Shown here piece after piece: positions 1-8,000 of a DNA stretch of 64,000 nucleotides. The position numbers and the translations under genes are program-made. Position 1 is the first letter of the stretch; the number at the start of each line of letters is the position of its first letter. Source of the DNA: JABMMZ01 sp044377005 (GTDB lineage: Bacteria > Bacteroidota > Bacteroidia > NS11-12g > UBA955). Location of the stretch: contig JBILJV010000001.1 of the NCBI GenBank assembly GCA_044377005.1, positions 1 through 64,000 of the forward strand. Direction: 5' to 3'. The notes under the pieces were generated by a model. The model was not told the DNA's origin, did not search any database, and was given only the letters and a program-made list of their open reading frames with translations.

Positions 1-92
1 AATTTATTCTCAAGTACAGTTCTATTTGACACCATCAGGTTTTCTAAGCTGTGAAGCAATTTCTTCTAATTCATTGGGGTTGTAATTTGACA
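1..92 (-). CDS. possible 5' end of a gene running off the left edge
   Basis: Reading leftward from an ATG at 92 there is a 23-codon frame whose product contains NPNELEEIASQLRKPDG, followed by Val-Lys and a TAG stop at about 23-21. From memory, the N-terminus resembles small class I SAM-dependent methyltransferases of Bacteroidota, which begin with a similar NPxEL..IAxQL..P.G stretch. That is recognition only. Past the stop, a different frame stays open to the window edge (VSNRTVLENK). The gene may therefore be frameshifted, or this may be a short unrelated ORF. It would be transcribed in the same direction as the M61 peptidase upstream of it. Confidence 0.35.
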
Positions 93-127
93 TTGTTGTG
101 AAAAATTAAGTGTTACTCGAAAAGAAT

Positions 128-1891
128 TTACTGTTTTTTGCTCAACCATTTTTGATTGGTTGCAGCGCTATTTACTTTAATCGAAACACTGATTTTAGGG
201 TCTTGGGTTGTTGTAATCGTCAGAGTTTGAATTAAGCCATTCCGAGAAATAATAACAGGAATTTCTGTTGAAACAGCGCAATTTTTAATTAATTCTTCAA
301 AGTTGTTTTTAACTCTCCATCCGTTTAATCCAATCAGTTCATCACCCGCTTGTAAACCTGATTTAAGAGCAGGGGAATTGCTTTCAATGGACCTAGCCAA
401 TGTTTTATCGCCTCTTTGTTCTAAGACCAATCCGGTATAATCTTGTTTTTTATTCTCTTTAACGATTAGTTCACAGTCGATTGACTTAAATGCCGATTTG
501 ATTTTTTCTAAAGATTGATTGTCATTCGGCAACTCAACCCAGTATTTAAAATCAATGGCCTGACCAGCCACTGTATTTATGGCGTTGTAAAATTCTTCAT
601 CGGTAAAACCTCTTTGTTTTTTGATGTAAAATTCTTGGTAAAGAAACTTCATTAAGTCGTCTAAGTTTTTTTGACCATTACTTGCCTTTATTAATTGAAT
701 ATCCAACAAAGCTGCAATAACTGACCCTTTTAAATAATAAGAAATGTGAGTGTTTAAGCTATTTTCATTCGTTCTGTATTCTTTTATCCAAGCATCAAAC
801 GAGGCATCATGCATACTTTGCACACTTCCGCCTATTCTGTTTAGGGTGTTGCTAATGTTTTTTGAGGTTGCTTTCAAAAAATCATCCTCAGTCCAAAATC
901 TAGCTCTTAGTAATGCCAACTCATCATAGTAGCTCGTAATTCCCTCAGCAACCCATAAAAGATTAGTGTAGTTTTCTTGACTGTAATTAAAGGGGCCTAG
1001 GGCAATAGGTCTAATTCTTTTTACATTCCATAGGTGAAAATATTCGTGGGCACACAAACCCAAAAAAGCTTTGTATTTAAGGTCGTTTGTGTAGTTAAAT
1101 CTTGGGAACTGAACTACATTGCTATTAGCATGTTCTAAACCTCCTCCCCCTTCTTCAACATGATGAATGATAAATAAATAAGATTTGCAAGGGTGAACGC
1201 CGACAATGTCAGTCATGGTTTCACATATTTTTTGTAAATCTTTGGTAAATTGTTCCTTATTGCAATTATTTTCACCCACTAATGCGACTGTGTGAGGAAC
1301 GCCTGCAACATTAAAAGTAAGCTCATCATGATTGCCAATTTCTAATGGAGAGTCAGCCAAATCATCATAGTTTTCAAATTCGTAAGTGTAAGGAGCGGTT
1401 TTAACTAAAGTGGTTGATACACGGTGCCAAGCGCCAGGAATGTCAAGTTTTAAAGTTCCTTTTTTATTAGTCATATTGTCCACAAACATTAAGCAGCTTG
1501 TCGGAAGAATAAAGGCGTGTTCATTGTCGATGTATGAGGTTCTAACAGTGGCTTCAAAACAATAAACGGTGTAGTTAAATTCAATAGATTTAATGCCTTT
1601 AGGGATTTTTACTTTCCAAGTGTTTTTGTCTGTTTTTTTAAAGTCTAACACTTGATTGCCTGATTTGGCATTTGTACTAATCACATTGCGTTCAAACTCT
1701 CTAATCATGTAACTACCGGGGGTCCAAACAGGCATTTTAATTAAAATTTCGGAAGAGTTAATCTCTTTTATTTCCATTTTCACTTCGGCAGTGTGTGAAT
1801 TTGGTGATTTTATGCTTAGTTGATAGTGGATAGATTGTGACATTAGGGTGTTAATTGTGAAAATAATTCCAAGAAAAAACGTTTTTTTCAT
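128..1891 (-). CDS. M61 family aminopeptidase with PDZ domain
   Basis: Zinc metallopeptidase of the M61 (glycyl aminopeptidase) family, probably periplasmic. The ATG at 1891 is preferred over the one at 1921 because it begins a normal signal peptide (MKKTFFLGIIFTINTLMSQS). An N-terminal beta domain covers about residues 20-165. The catalytic core carries HEYFHLWNVKR near residue 280, giving the HExxH zinc motif, with a downstream WVAEGITSYYDE that supplies the further acidic ligand. A PDZ domain lies near residues 480-560 (SPALKSGLQAGDELIGLNGW). The length of 587 residues fits the family. It is divergent from the cytochrome peroxidase gene. The substrate is unknown; family members prefer N-terminal Gly or Ala. 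Confidence 0.9.
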   Translation of the reverse strand: MKKTFFLGIIFTINTLMSQSIHYQLSIKSPNSHTAEVKMEIKEINSSEILIKMPVWTPGSYMIREFERNVISTNAKSGNQVLDFKKTDKNTWKVKIPKGIKSIEFNYTVYCFEATVRTSYIDNEHAFILPTSCLMFVDNMTNKKGTLKLDIPGAWHRVSTTLVKTAPYTYEFENYDDLADSPLEIGNHDELTFNVAGVPHTVALVGENNCNKEQFTKDLQKICETMTDIVGVHPCKSYLFIIHHVEEGGGGLEHANSNVVQFPRFNYTNDLKYKAFLGLCAHEYFHLWNVKRIRPIALGPFNYSQENYTNLLWVAEGITSYYDELALLRARFWTEDDFLKATSKNISNTLNRIGGSVQSMHDASFDAWIKEYRTNENSLNTHISYYLKGSVIAALLDIQLIKASNGQKNLDDLMKFLYQEFYIKKQRGFTDEEFYNAINTVAGQAIDFKYWVELPNDNQSLEKIKSAFKSIDCELIVKENKKQDYTGLVLEQRGDKTLARSIESNSPALKSGLQAGDELIGLNGWRVKNNFEELIKNCAVSTEIPVIISRNGLIQTLTITTTQDPKISVSIKVNSAATNQKWLSKKQ

Positions 1892-1954
1892 GCTGCAAAT
1901 TACAAGACAATTGTGAATCAAAGCAAATTTTAATTATTAAAGTTAGAAATTAGT

Positions 1955-1962
1955 TACTTTTG
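1955..1962 (+). promoter_or_regulatory. -7 box of the cytochrome peroxidase promoter
   Basis: TACTTTTG matches the Bacteroidota -7 consensus TAnnTTTG and lies 7 bp before the ATG at 1970. The leader would therefore be extremely short. No clear -33 TTG was seen at the expected distance. Confidence 0.45.
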
Positions 1963-1969
1963 CATTGTA

Positions 1970-2932
1970 ATGTATAAAAGGTTCAGGATTATAAGTGTAG
2001 TTGCCTTTTTTGTTTTAGTTGCAATGTCAGCTTTTCGTCGTTCAGAAACTTCTGTTGAAATAAATAAAGAGTCTTTAGGAGAAAAGTTGTTTTTTGATTC
2101 AGCGCTTTCTCTTGATTATTCAATCAGTTGTGCTTCCTGTCACATTCCACAGTTTGCTTTTGCAGATACAGTTGCCTTTAGCAAAGGGGTAGGTGGAAAA
2201 TTTGGACAAAGAAACACGCCTTCGGTGATGAATGTGAAGTATAGAGACCGTTTTTTTTATGACGGAAGAGCCAAAGACATCATAGACCAAGTGCATTTTC
2301 CAATACAAGACCCCAATGAAATGAACCTTTCTATGGATAGTTTGGTTAATCGATTGTCTGTCAATACAAATTACGTAAAATGGTTTAATGCCATCTACAA
2401 CGAAGGTCCAACAAAGCAAAATATTGCAGATGCTATTGCTGCGTATGAAATGACTTTAGAAACCTCTAATACGCCTTTTGATGCGTTTATGAATGATGTG
2501 CCAAATAGTTTGACTGAGTCAGAACAACGTGGGAGAGAAGTGTTTTTGAGCGATAAAGCCAAGTGTTTCGATTGTCATTTTGGTCCTGATTTTACAGGAG
2601 ATGAATTTAAAAATATTGGTTTGTACGATGGTTTAAAGTGGAATGATAATGGTCTGTATGGTATAACAAAAGACAGTGCTGATTTGGGTAAATTTAAAGT
2701 GCCGGGTTTAAGGAATGTGGGTGTAACGGGTCCATACATGCACAACGGGGCTTTCAAAACCCTTAAAGAAGTGATTGATTTTTACGACAATCCTTTTGCG
2801 ACCGAAGCAAATCCCATAAATATAGATGAAACGTTAAAAAAGCCATTGGGATTGACAAAACAAGAAAAAGAAGATTTATTGAATTTTTTGTTAACCCTGA
2901 CGGATAAAAAGTTTAAAAACAGAACGAATTAA
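1970..2932 (+). CDS. di-haem cytochrome c peroxidase (MauG/CcpA family)
   Basis: Periplasmic peroxidase that would reduce hydrogen peroxide with electrons from a c-type donor. Two CxxCH haem-binding motifs are visible: CASCH near residue 54 and CFDCH near residue 199. The segment GPYMHNGAFKTLKEVIDFY near residue 260 is typical of the low-potential/high-potential haem pair in this family and supplies the Met ligand region. The N-terminus (residues 1-21) is a hydrophobic export signal. The length of 320 residues fits bacterial CCPs. The stop codon lies in the left copy of a 73-bp direct repeat. Before the insertion described below, nif3 would have started 1 nt after this stop, so the two genes were probably one transcription unit. 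Confidence 0.92.
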   Translation: MYKRFRIISVVAFFVLVAMSAFRRSETSVEINKESLGEKLFFDSALSLDYSISCASCHIPQFAFADTVAFSKGVGGKFGQRNTPSVMNVKYRDRFFYDGRAKDIIDQVHFPIQDPNEMNLSMDSLVNRLSVNTNYVKWFNAIYNEGPTKQNIADAIAAYEMTLETSNTPFDAFMNDVPNSLTESEQRGREVFLSDKAKCFDCHFGPDFTGDEFKNIGLYDGLKWNDNGLYGITKDSADLGKFKVPGLRNVGVTGPYMHNGAFKTLKEVIDFYDNPFATEANPINIDETLKKPLGLTKQEKEDLLNFLLTLTDKKFKNRTN

Positions 2933-2978
2933 AATGAAGGTAAAAGAAATTTGTGAGCTTATAGAACAGATAGCACCC
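2906..2978. repeat. 73-bp direct repeat, left copy (ccp end plus nif3 start)
   Basis: This segment is identical base for base to 3794-3866. It holds the last codons and stop of the peroxidase gene, one spacer base and the first 15 codons of nif3. Read through, the nif3 start here gives only a 21-residue peptide, because the insert brings a TGA at 2997-2999. The identity stops abruptly on both sides (T versus C before, A versus T after), which defines the insertion boundaries. Confidence 0.97.
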
Positions 2979-3061
2979 ATGTGTATGGTAACTATTTGAG
3001 TATTTAAAGTATAAGTAAAATGAATTCGAGTCACATCACAGGTTTGCTCTGTTTTAGTAGT

Positions 3062-3349
3062 TTATTGAGTGCTCAAAGGGTTTATTTGAATTTGGCCACC
3101 AATTGCTTTTAGTACTTTCATGATAGTGCCAAATTGAGGTTTAGCACCCTCTGACAGGGCTTTATATAAACTTGGTCTACTCATGCCTGTTTCTTCTGCA
3201 ATTTTGGTCATCCCAATGGCTTTGGCTACATGCCCAATTGCAATAATAATATCAGAATTGTCTCCTTCCTCAAGCACCGTATTGAGATATTCGGCAATCA
3301 TCTCTTTGTTGTCTAAATAGTCTGCTATGTCAAATTTTGTAGTTTCCAT
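3062..3349 (-). CDS. HigA-like antitoxin of a type II TA pair
   Basis: A 95-residue antitoxin of the 'putative addiction module antidote protein' type. A helix-turn-helix covers about residues 45-80 (AKAIGMTKIAEETGMSRPSLYKALSEG), followed by PQFGTIMKVLKAIGGQI, a very characteristic ending for this family. The N-terminal FDIADYLDNKEMIAEYLN is also typical. It starts 1 nt after the toxin stop, so the two are co-translated in the toxin-first order of HigBA. It should neutralise the toxin and repress the operon, probably at the inverted repeat at 3660-3677. Confidence 0.9.
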   Translation of the reverse strand: METTKFDIADYLDNKEMIAEYLNTVLEEGDNSDIIIAIGHVAKAIGMTKIAEETGMSRPSLYKALSEGAKPQFGTIMKVLKAIGGQIQINPLSTQ

Positions 3350-3350
3350 T

Positions 3351-3653
3351 TTATTGATTATTTAACTTTTCCCAAATTTCTTTTGCTTTTTTTATGTCTT
3401 TATCTTGTGATGATTTGTCTCCACCAACGAGAAGAATAATTATTTTTTCATCTTTTTCTTTAAAGTAAATTCGATAACCTTTTGCGAAATTAATCCGCAA
3501 TTCTCTAATTCCATCACCAACTGATTTGCAATCTCCAAAATGTTCATCATTTTCTAACTTCTGAATCCGAAACAAGATTTTTGCTTTGGCTTTCAAATCG
3601 CTTAACTTTCTCAACCATTTGTCAAATTCAATTGTTTTCTCAATAAAAAACAT
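3351..3653 (-). CDS. RelE/ParE-superfamily (HigB/Gp49-like) toxin
   Basis: A 100-residue toxin of the 'putative addiction module killer protein' type, expected to inhibit translation by ribosome-dependent mRNA cleavage, as characterised RelE/HigB relatives do. Family hallmarks are the N-terminal IEFDKWLRKLSDLKAKAKI, the central GIRELRINFAKGYRIYF (Arg and Tyr positions common in the fold) and the C-terminal LLVGGDKSSQDKDIKKAKEIW. It is the first gene of the leftward operon inside the 73-bp-repeat insert. The fold assignment is secure; the cleavage activity is inferred. Confidence 0.9.
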   Translation of the reverse strand: MFFIEKTIEFDKWLRKLSDLKAKAKILFRIQKLENDEHFGDCKSVGDGIRELRINFAKGYRIYFKEKDEKIIILLVGGDKSSQDKDIKKAKEIWEKLNNQ

Positions 3654-3659
3654 AAATAG

Positions 3660-3677
3660 TGTATCTAGTTGGATACA
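3660..3677 (-). promoter_or_regulatory. inverted repeat, probable TA autoregulatory operator
   Basis: TGTATC-N6-GATACA is a perfect 6-bp-arm inverted repeat just upstream of the toxin start. It overlaps the last base pairs of the -7 box and covers the expected transcription start. This is where a HigA-type antitoxin would be expected to bind to repress its own operon. Binding is inferred from position and symmetry. Confidence 0.6.
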
Positions 3678-3683
3678 AAGTTA
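3676..3683 (-). promoter_or_regulatory. -7 box of the toxin-antitoxin operon
   Basis: On the minus strand this reads TAACTTTG, an exact TAnnTTTG match. It lies 22 bp before the toxin ATG and abuts the inverted repeat that looks like an operator. Confidence 0.6.
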
Positions 3684-3779
3684 AATATTTTTTTCGTATT
3701 TAAAAAGTTTAATTTATTTCAAGGCAAATCTTTAAACTCTAATTATAAGTTTTTATACATACCCTATTTAATTTTCTTT

Positions 3780-3787
3780 TATCTTTG
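3780..3787 (+). promoter_or_regulatory. -7 box reading out of the insert toward nif3
   Basis: TATCTTTG matches TAnnTTTG exactly. It lies at the right end of the inserted segment, 6 bp before the right repeat copy and 34 bp before the nif3 ATG. It would give nif3 a promoter of its own after the insertion separated it from the peroxidase gene. No -33 TTG is evident, so promoter activity is a hypothesis. Confidence 0.45.
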
Positions 3788-3793
3788 AACGTC

Positions 3794-3866
3794 AAAAAGT
3801 TTAAAAACAGAACGAATTAAAATGAAGGTAAAAGAAATTTGTGAGCTTATAGAACAGATAGCACCC
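3794..3866. repeat. 73-bp direct repeat, right copy
   Basis: Exact copy of 2906-2978. This copy supplies the functional first 15 codons of nif3 and, upstream of them, a non-coding remnant of the last peroxidase codons. Confidence 0.97.
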
Positions 3867-4919
3867 TTGTCGTATCAAGAGGATTACGATAATGCTGGTT
3901 TGATGATTGGCAATAAAGAAACTGAAGTTAGTAAGATTTTATTGGCATTGGATACCACAGAAAAAGTGATTGACGAAGCCATTGCCTTACAATGCAATTT
4001 AATTGTGGCCCATCATCCCATTATTTTTAAAGGATTGAAAAAAATAAATGGGAAAAACGAAATAGAAAAAGTTGTTATAAAGGCAATCAAACACGATATT
4101 GCTATTTATGTGGCGCACACCAATTTGGATAATGTTCTGAAACATGGTGTAAGCACTAAATTCGCTCAAAAGTTAAACTTAGTGAATTGCAGAATATTAG
4201 CACCCAAGTCTAACTTATTGGTTAAGTTAAACATCAATGTACCCAATTCACATGTTGAGCAGATTAAAAATGTATTGTTCGAAAATGGGGCAGGGCAAAT
4301 AGGAAATTATTCAGAATGTTCATTTGGTGTGGAAGGTAGCGCTACTTTTAAGGGTGGAGAAGGTACCAATCCTTTCATAGGAGATTCGATGAAAAGGGAG
4401 CACGTTAGTGAGGTTAAATTGGAGTTTATTGCGCCTGCTCATTTGGTGTCTTCATTATTGTCAAAAGCTAAATCAGCACATCCTTATGAGGAAATGGCTT
4501 ATGAAATAGTTCCGTTAAGCAATGAATTAGAAGAAGTTGGCTCAGGCGTAATTGGTGATTTGCCTGAGGAAATGTCGGCAGATGCGTTTTTGGGACACTT
4601 AAAAACCTCCATGAATTTGGAAATGATAAAGTTTACAAATTTTGATAAACCCATTAAGAAAGTTGCCGTTTGTGGTGGTTCAGGTAGTTTTTTATCAAGT
4701 GTTGCCATTAGAAATCAAGCAGATGTATTTGTAACGGCAGATTTTAAATACCACGATTTTTTTGACGCAGAAAACAAATTAATGTTGTGTGATATCGGAC
4801 ATTTTGAGTCCGAAATTTCAACTTTAGAGATATTTTATGAAATAATTACAGAAAAATTCATTAATTTTGCGGTCATTTTTTGCAAAACAAACACAAACCC
4901 CGTTAAATATTTTAAATAA
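3822..4919 (+). CDS. Nif3-like dinuclear metal centre protein
   Basis: Member of the Nif3/YbgI (DUF34) family, hexameric proteins with a dinuclear metal site. Expected ligands are visible: the paired histidines of AHHPIIFKG at about residues 64-65, VAHTNLDN near residues 97-104 and the C-terminal GHFESE near residues 326-331. At 365 residues it is the long form with a central insertion domain (about 130-235), common in Bacteroidota and Firmicutes. The cellular function is not settled; the 'GTP cyclohydrolase type 2' label of some relatives is poorly supported. It is followed after 6 nt by the zinc-ribbon gene, a very common pairing. Confidence 0.92.
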   Translation: MKVKEICELIEQIAPLSYQEDYDNAGLMIGNKETEVSKILLALDTTEKVIDEAIALQCNLIVAHHPIIFKGLKKINGKNEIEKVVIKAIKHDIAIYVAHTNLDNVLKHGVSTKFAQKLNLVNCRILAPKSNLLVKLNINVPNSHVEQIKNVLFENGAGQIGNYSECSFGVEGSATFKGGEGTNPFIGDSMKREHVSEVKLEFIAPAHLVSSLLSKAKSAHPYEEMAYEIVPLSNELEEVGSGVIGDLPEEMSADAFLGHLKTSMNLEMIKFTNFDKPIKKVAVCGGSGSFLSSVAIRNQADVFVTADFKYHDFFDAENKLMLCDIGHFESEISTLEIFYEIITEKFINFAVIFCKTNTNPVKYFK

Positions 4920-4925
4920 CAGTAT

Positions 4926-5729
4926 ATGGTAGATTTATCAATCGAAAAAAAACTAAAAGCAATTTGGGAACTTCAACAGTTGGATTCAAACATTGATCAG
5001 CTCAACCTATTAAAAGGTGAATTACCAATGGAAGTAGCAGACTTAGAAGACGAGATTATAGGGCTACAAACAAGGCACGAAAATATTCAAAATGAAATAA
5101 AAAGCTACGATACTAACATCACTGGATACAAGTCTAATATTAAATTAACTGAAGAATTAGTTAAAAAGTATAAAAAACAATTAGAGGCTGTAAAAAATAA
5201 TCGTGAGTTCGAAGCTTTGAATAAAGAAATTGAAATTTCAGGTTTAGAAATTTTAGCAGCTGAAAAGCGTATCAAAGAAAATCAAGGTTATATCGATCTT
5301 AAGAAAATGGCTTTGGACGAATTGGCAGTAACAATTGAACAACGCAAGCAAGACTTGGAATTTAAAAAACAAGAGTTAGAAACGATTGTTAAAGAAACTG
5401 AGGAAGAAGAAAAAGCCTTAATGCAAACTCGTATTGGTTTTGAAGCTGACGTTGATGATAGATTACTACGTGCTTACCAAAGAATTCGTAAAACAGTTAA
5501 AAACGGCATTGGTGTTGCGCCAATCGTTAGAGGAAGTTGTGGCGGATGTTTCGCTAAAATTCCACCTCAAAGACAAAGTGATATCAAACAACATTTCAAA
5601 ATTATCGACTGTGAACATTGCGGAAGAATATTAGTTGACAATGAAGTAACTGGTATTTACACTGAAAAACCAGTGGAGGAAGAAAAACCAAAACGTAGAG
5701 TTAGAACGCTTAAAGCGACCACTAAATAA
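4926..5729 (+). CDS. coiled-coil protein with C4 zinc ribbon
   Basis: A 267-residue cytoplasmic protein. Residues 1-190 are almost wholly heptad-like coiled coil. A C-terminal zinc ribbon follows, with CGGC at about 205-208 and CEHC at about 229-232 (the C4-type zinc ribbon family often listed beside nif3). The tail is basic (KPKRRVRTLK). Family members have been linked to nucleic acid or Nif3 partners, but no activity is established. The 6-nt spacing from nif3 indicates co-translation and a shared role. Confidence 0.88.
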   Translation: MVDLSIEKKLKAIWELQQLDSNIDQLNLLKGELPMEVADLEDEIIGLQTRHENIQNEIKSYDTNITGYKSNIKLTEELVKKYKKQLEAVKNNREFEALNKEIEISGLEILAAEKRIKENQGYIDLKKMALDELAVTIEQRKQDLEFKKQELETIVKETEEEEKALMQTRIGFEADVDDRLLRAYQRIRKTVKNGIGVAPIVRGSCGGCFAKIPPQRQSDIKQHFKIIDCEHCGRILVDNEVTGIYTEKPVEEEKPKRRVRTLKATTK

Positions 5730-5748
5730 TTTATTAAAACCAAAGCTT

Positions 5749-7281
5749 ATGCTCAGGTTTCACCATTTAAAAAAGAACACATTAGTATGTGTTCTTTTTT
5801 TTTGTGCTACTTTTTTTTGTAATACTGAGGGCTTCGCTTCGGGATTAGGGTATTTCAAAATGACAGATTCTCTTTTGAAAGCCCAAGAGATGATGTATCA
5901 GTTTAGATTTGTGGAGGCACAAAAAGTAGTGGATAATCAAAGGAAAAATGAACTGCATAATTTGGCCATTGATTGGCTCGATGAACAACTTTTGTTTATG
6001 CAGCTTGTGGTTACTGAGGACAGACAGTTATACGAAAATAAGCAGTTTTTATGGGGGCAACTGTTCAATGGAATTCAAAAGAAAAAGATTAACAATGCTT
6101 GGTATCGGATGGTGTTGTCCGACTGTTATGTGCATCGTGGTTTGGTAAAAATAAGATTCAATGAGTTGAGTTCCGCTGCCTCCGATTTTAAATCTGCAAA
6201 TAAACTTTTAATAGAAAATAAAACCATGTTTCCCTCGTTTTTGCCCGATAACAAAAACAGTGGATTGTTGCAGTGTTTGTTCAGCTCTGTCCCCGAAAAA
6301 TACCAGTTTTTTGCTAAAATATTGGGTTTCGAAGGGCAAATGGAAAGTGGATTAAAAGAGATGGAAGATTATATTTATTCGCCATTGAATTATAAAGAAC
6401 ATGTGTGGCTCAAATTTGAAACGGTGTTTGCTTATGCACTCATACAGCATCACTTGCACAAGAATTCACAAGCTGCATTCGAAACGATAGATGAGTATTC
6501 CAAACGGATGCCCAATACCATCTTTGTGAATTATGCCAAAGCGACTTTGGCGGGTTATGCAGGAAAAAATGATTTGGTGGTCAATTATCTAAGTGTCAAA
6601 TATCCATTCCAATATCAACCATTTTATTACACCTATTACTTGTTAGGTTTGGCCAAACTTAGGCAATTGGATTTGGGAGCTGCCGATTATTTCGAAGCTT
6701 ATATTAAACATTACAAAGGCAATAATTTAAAAAAATCGGCATTGCGATATCTCAACTGGATTGCCGTATTACAAGGACAACCGAAAGTTGCACAACAATA
6801 TTATCAGCGATGTATTACTGAAGGTAACGCATTGTCAGAAGAAGACAAACAAGCACTGCGTGAGGCTCAGGAAGGATTGTTGTGGCCTGTTAAGTTATTG
6901 CAAATTCGCCTAACCTTTGATGGTAAGTATTATGATAAAGCTTGGAAATTGTGGCAACAGGTAGAAGTGCAGCAATTGGGGCATATTAAACACAAACTTG
7001 AATACAATTACCGAAAAGCTAGGTTGTTACAGGAAACTAATCAGTCTATTTATGCTATTAAACAATATTTATTGGTTGTTCAAGAAGGTAAACATTTGCC
7101 TTATTATTATGCAGCTTATTCCTCTGTATTTATTGCACAATTGTACGAAGAGCGCAAGGATATAAAAGCAGCACAATTGTATTATTTAAAGGCTAAAAAT
7201 GAATTTAAAGCCAATCAAGAATACACACAAACCATCAATCAAAAAGCAAAAGCAGGATTAAAACGTTTACAGTTCCATTAA
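5749..7281 (+). CDS. TPR-like secreted or periplasmic protein of unknown function
   Basis: A 510-residue protein with a likely signal peptide (KKNTLVCVLFFCATFFCN, about residues 8-25). The body is all helical in appearance and rich in aromatic and alanine positions spaced as in tetratricopeptide repeats, for example around residues 290-345 and 400-500 (AAQLYYLKAKNEF). It starts 19 nt after the zinc-ribbon gene, so probably belongs to the same transcript. No enzymatic motif is seen. It may be a scaffold or adaptor, but this is only inferred from the repeats. Confidence 0.75.
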   Translation: MLRFHHLKKNTLVCVLFFCATFFCNTEGFASGLGYFKMTDSLLKAQEMMYQFRFVEAQKVVDNQRKNELHNLAIDWLDEQLLFMQLVVTEDRQLYENKQFLWGQLFNGIQKKKINNAWYRMVLSDCYVHRGLVKIRFNELSSAASDFKSANKLLIENKTMFPSFLPDNKNSGLLQCLFSSVPEKYQFFAKILGFEGQMESGLKEMEDYIYSPLNYKEHVWLKFETVFAYALIQHHLHKNSQAAFETIDEYSKRMPNTIFVNYAKATLAGYAGKNDLVVNYLSVKYPFQYQPFYYTYYLLGLAKLRQLDLGAADYFEAYIKHYKGNNLKKSALRYLNWIAVLQGQPKVAQQYYQRCITEGNALSEEDKQALREAQEGLLWPVKLLQIRLTFDGKYYDKAWKLWQQVEVQQLGHIKHKLEYNYRKARLLQETNQSIYAIKQYLLVVQEGKHLPYYYAAYSSVFIAQLYEERKDIKAAQLYYLKAKNEFKANQEYTQTINQKAKAGLKRLQFH

Positions 7282-7448
7282 ATTTATTGCCATTATTAAT
7301 AATTGAAAATAAAAGTTCTTGGTCAAGTCAAGACCAATATTGGTGTCAAAAAGTCTTTATTGGTTTGGTTTAATTCTTACTTAAATAAGTCCTATGGAGT
7401 AACATAATAAATAAATTCCATCTATTTTTTTATCCTTAATATTTAGCG

Positions 7449-7456
7449 TAATTTTG
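7449..7456 (+). promoter_or_regulatory. -7 box of the slyD-like gene
   Basis: TAATTTTG matches TAnnTTTG and lies 24 bp before the ATG at 7481. A small TTGGTC/GACCAA hairpin at 7319-7337 lies further upstream. Confidence 0.45.
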
Positions 7457-7480
7457 AAAAAATTTTATTAACAAACAGAT

Positions 7481-7978
7481 ATGCAATACAAAGTAATTAC
7501 CTTACATTACAACTTATTTAAGGACAACGAAGCGGGTGAATCAATCGAATCTTCGGCAGGAAAACAACCGCTAACTTTTATGAGTGGTGTGGGTCAAATG
7601 ATACCTGATTTCGAAAATAACGTAATCGGTTTAAATGCTGGGGATACATTTTCTTTTGGTATTGCTGCAATAGATGCTTATGGTGAGCGTACCGATGAAG
7701 CTATTATTGATTTAGATCAAGAAATGTTTAAAAAAGACGGTGAATTAATGGAAGAAGTTGCTTTAGGTAACGTAATCCCTCTTCAAGACCAAGAAGGTAG
7801 AATGGTCCCTGCCACAGTTTTAGCGATTAATGAAACTACTGTAACGGTGGATGTTAATCACCCTTTGGCTGGTCAAGATTTGCATTTTACAGGCGAAGTT
7901 TTGGAAGTAAGAGAAGCTACAGGTGAAGAAATAAGTCACGGTCATGTGCACGGTCCAGGTGGACATCAGCACGATTAA
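7481..7978 (+). CDS. slyD: FKBP-type peptidyl-prolyl isomerase, SlyD-like
   Basis: A 165-residue cytoplasmic prolyl isomerase and chaperone. The N-terminal FKBP half (YNLFKDNEAGESIESS, then GQMIPDFENNVIGLNAGDTFSF) is followed by an IF-type insert (residues 75-125). It returns to the FKBP fold with VDVNHPLAGQDLHFTGEVLEVR, the classic SlyD signature. The C-terminus is short and histidine-rich (SHGHVHGPGGHQHD), as in metal-binding SlyD tails, though without cysteines. It is monocistronic: it has its own upstream -7 box and ends at a shared terminator. Confidence 0.92.
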   Translation: MQYKVITLHYNLFKDNEAGESIESSAGKQPLTFMSGVGQMIPDFENNVIGLNAGDTFSFGIAAIDAYGERTDEAIIDLDQEMFKKDGELMEEVALGNVIPLQDQEGRMVPATVLAINETTVTVDVNHPLAGQDLHFTGEVLEVREATGEEISHGHVHGPGGHQHD

Positions 7979-8000
7979 TTCACATTAATTATGTATTTCA

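Larger units (their letters stand above)
2979..3793. mobile_element. inserted toxin-antitoxin cassette between direct repeats
   Basis: The 815 bp between the two 73-bp repeat copies contain only a leftward toxin-antitoxin operon and its control region. Deleting one repeat plus the insert (888 bp) would restore a continuous ccp-nif3 gene pair, so the pair was very probably the ancestral state. No integrase, transposase or terminal inverted repeats are visible. The mode of entry is inferred, perhaps single-crossover integration of a DNA circle that carried the junction sequence. Base composition is close to that of the neighbours. Confidence 0.75.

Noticed and set aside
7319..7337. TTGGTC-N7-GACCAA hairpin as a riboswitch or operator
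   Set aside because: The stem is only 6 bp, in AT-rich DNA, with no further structure or known ligand motif.
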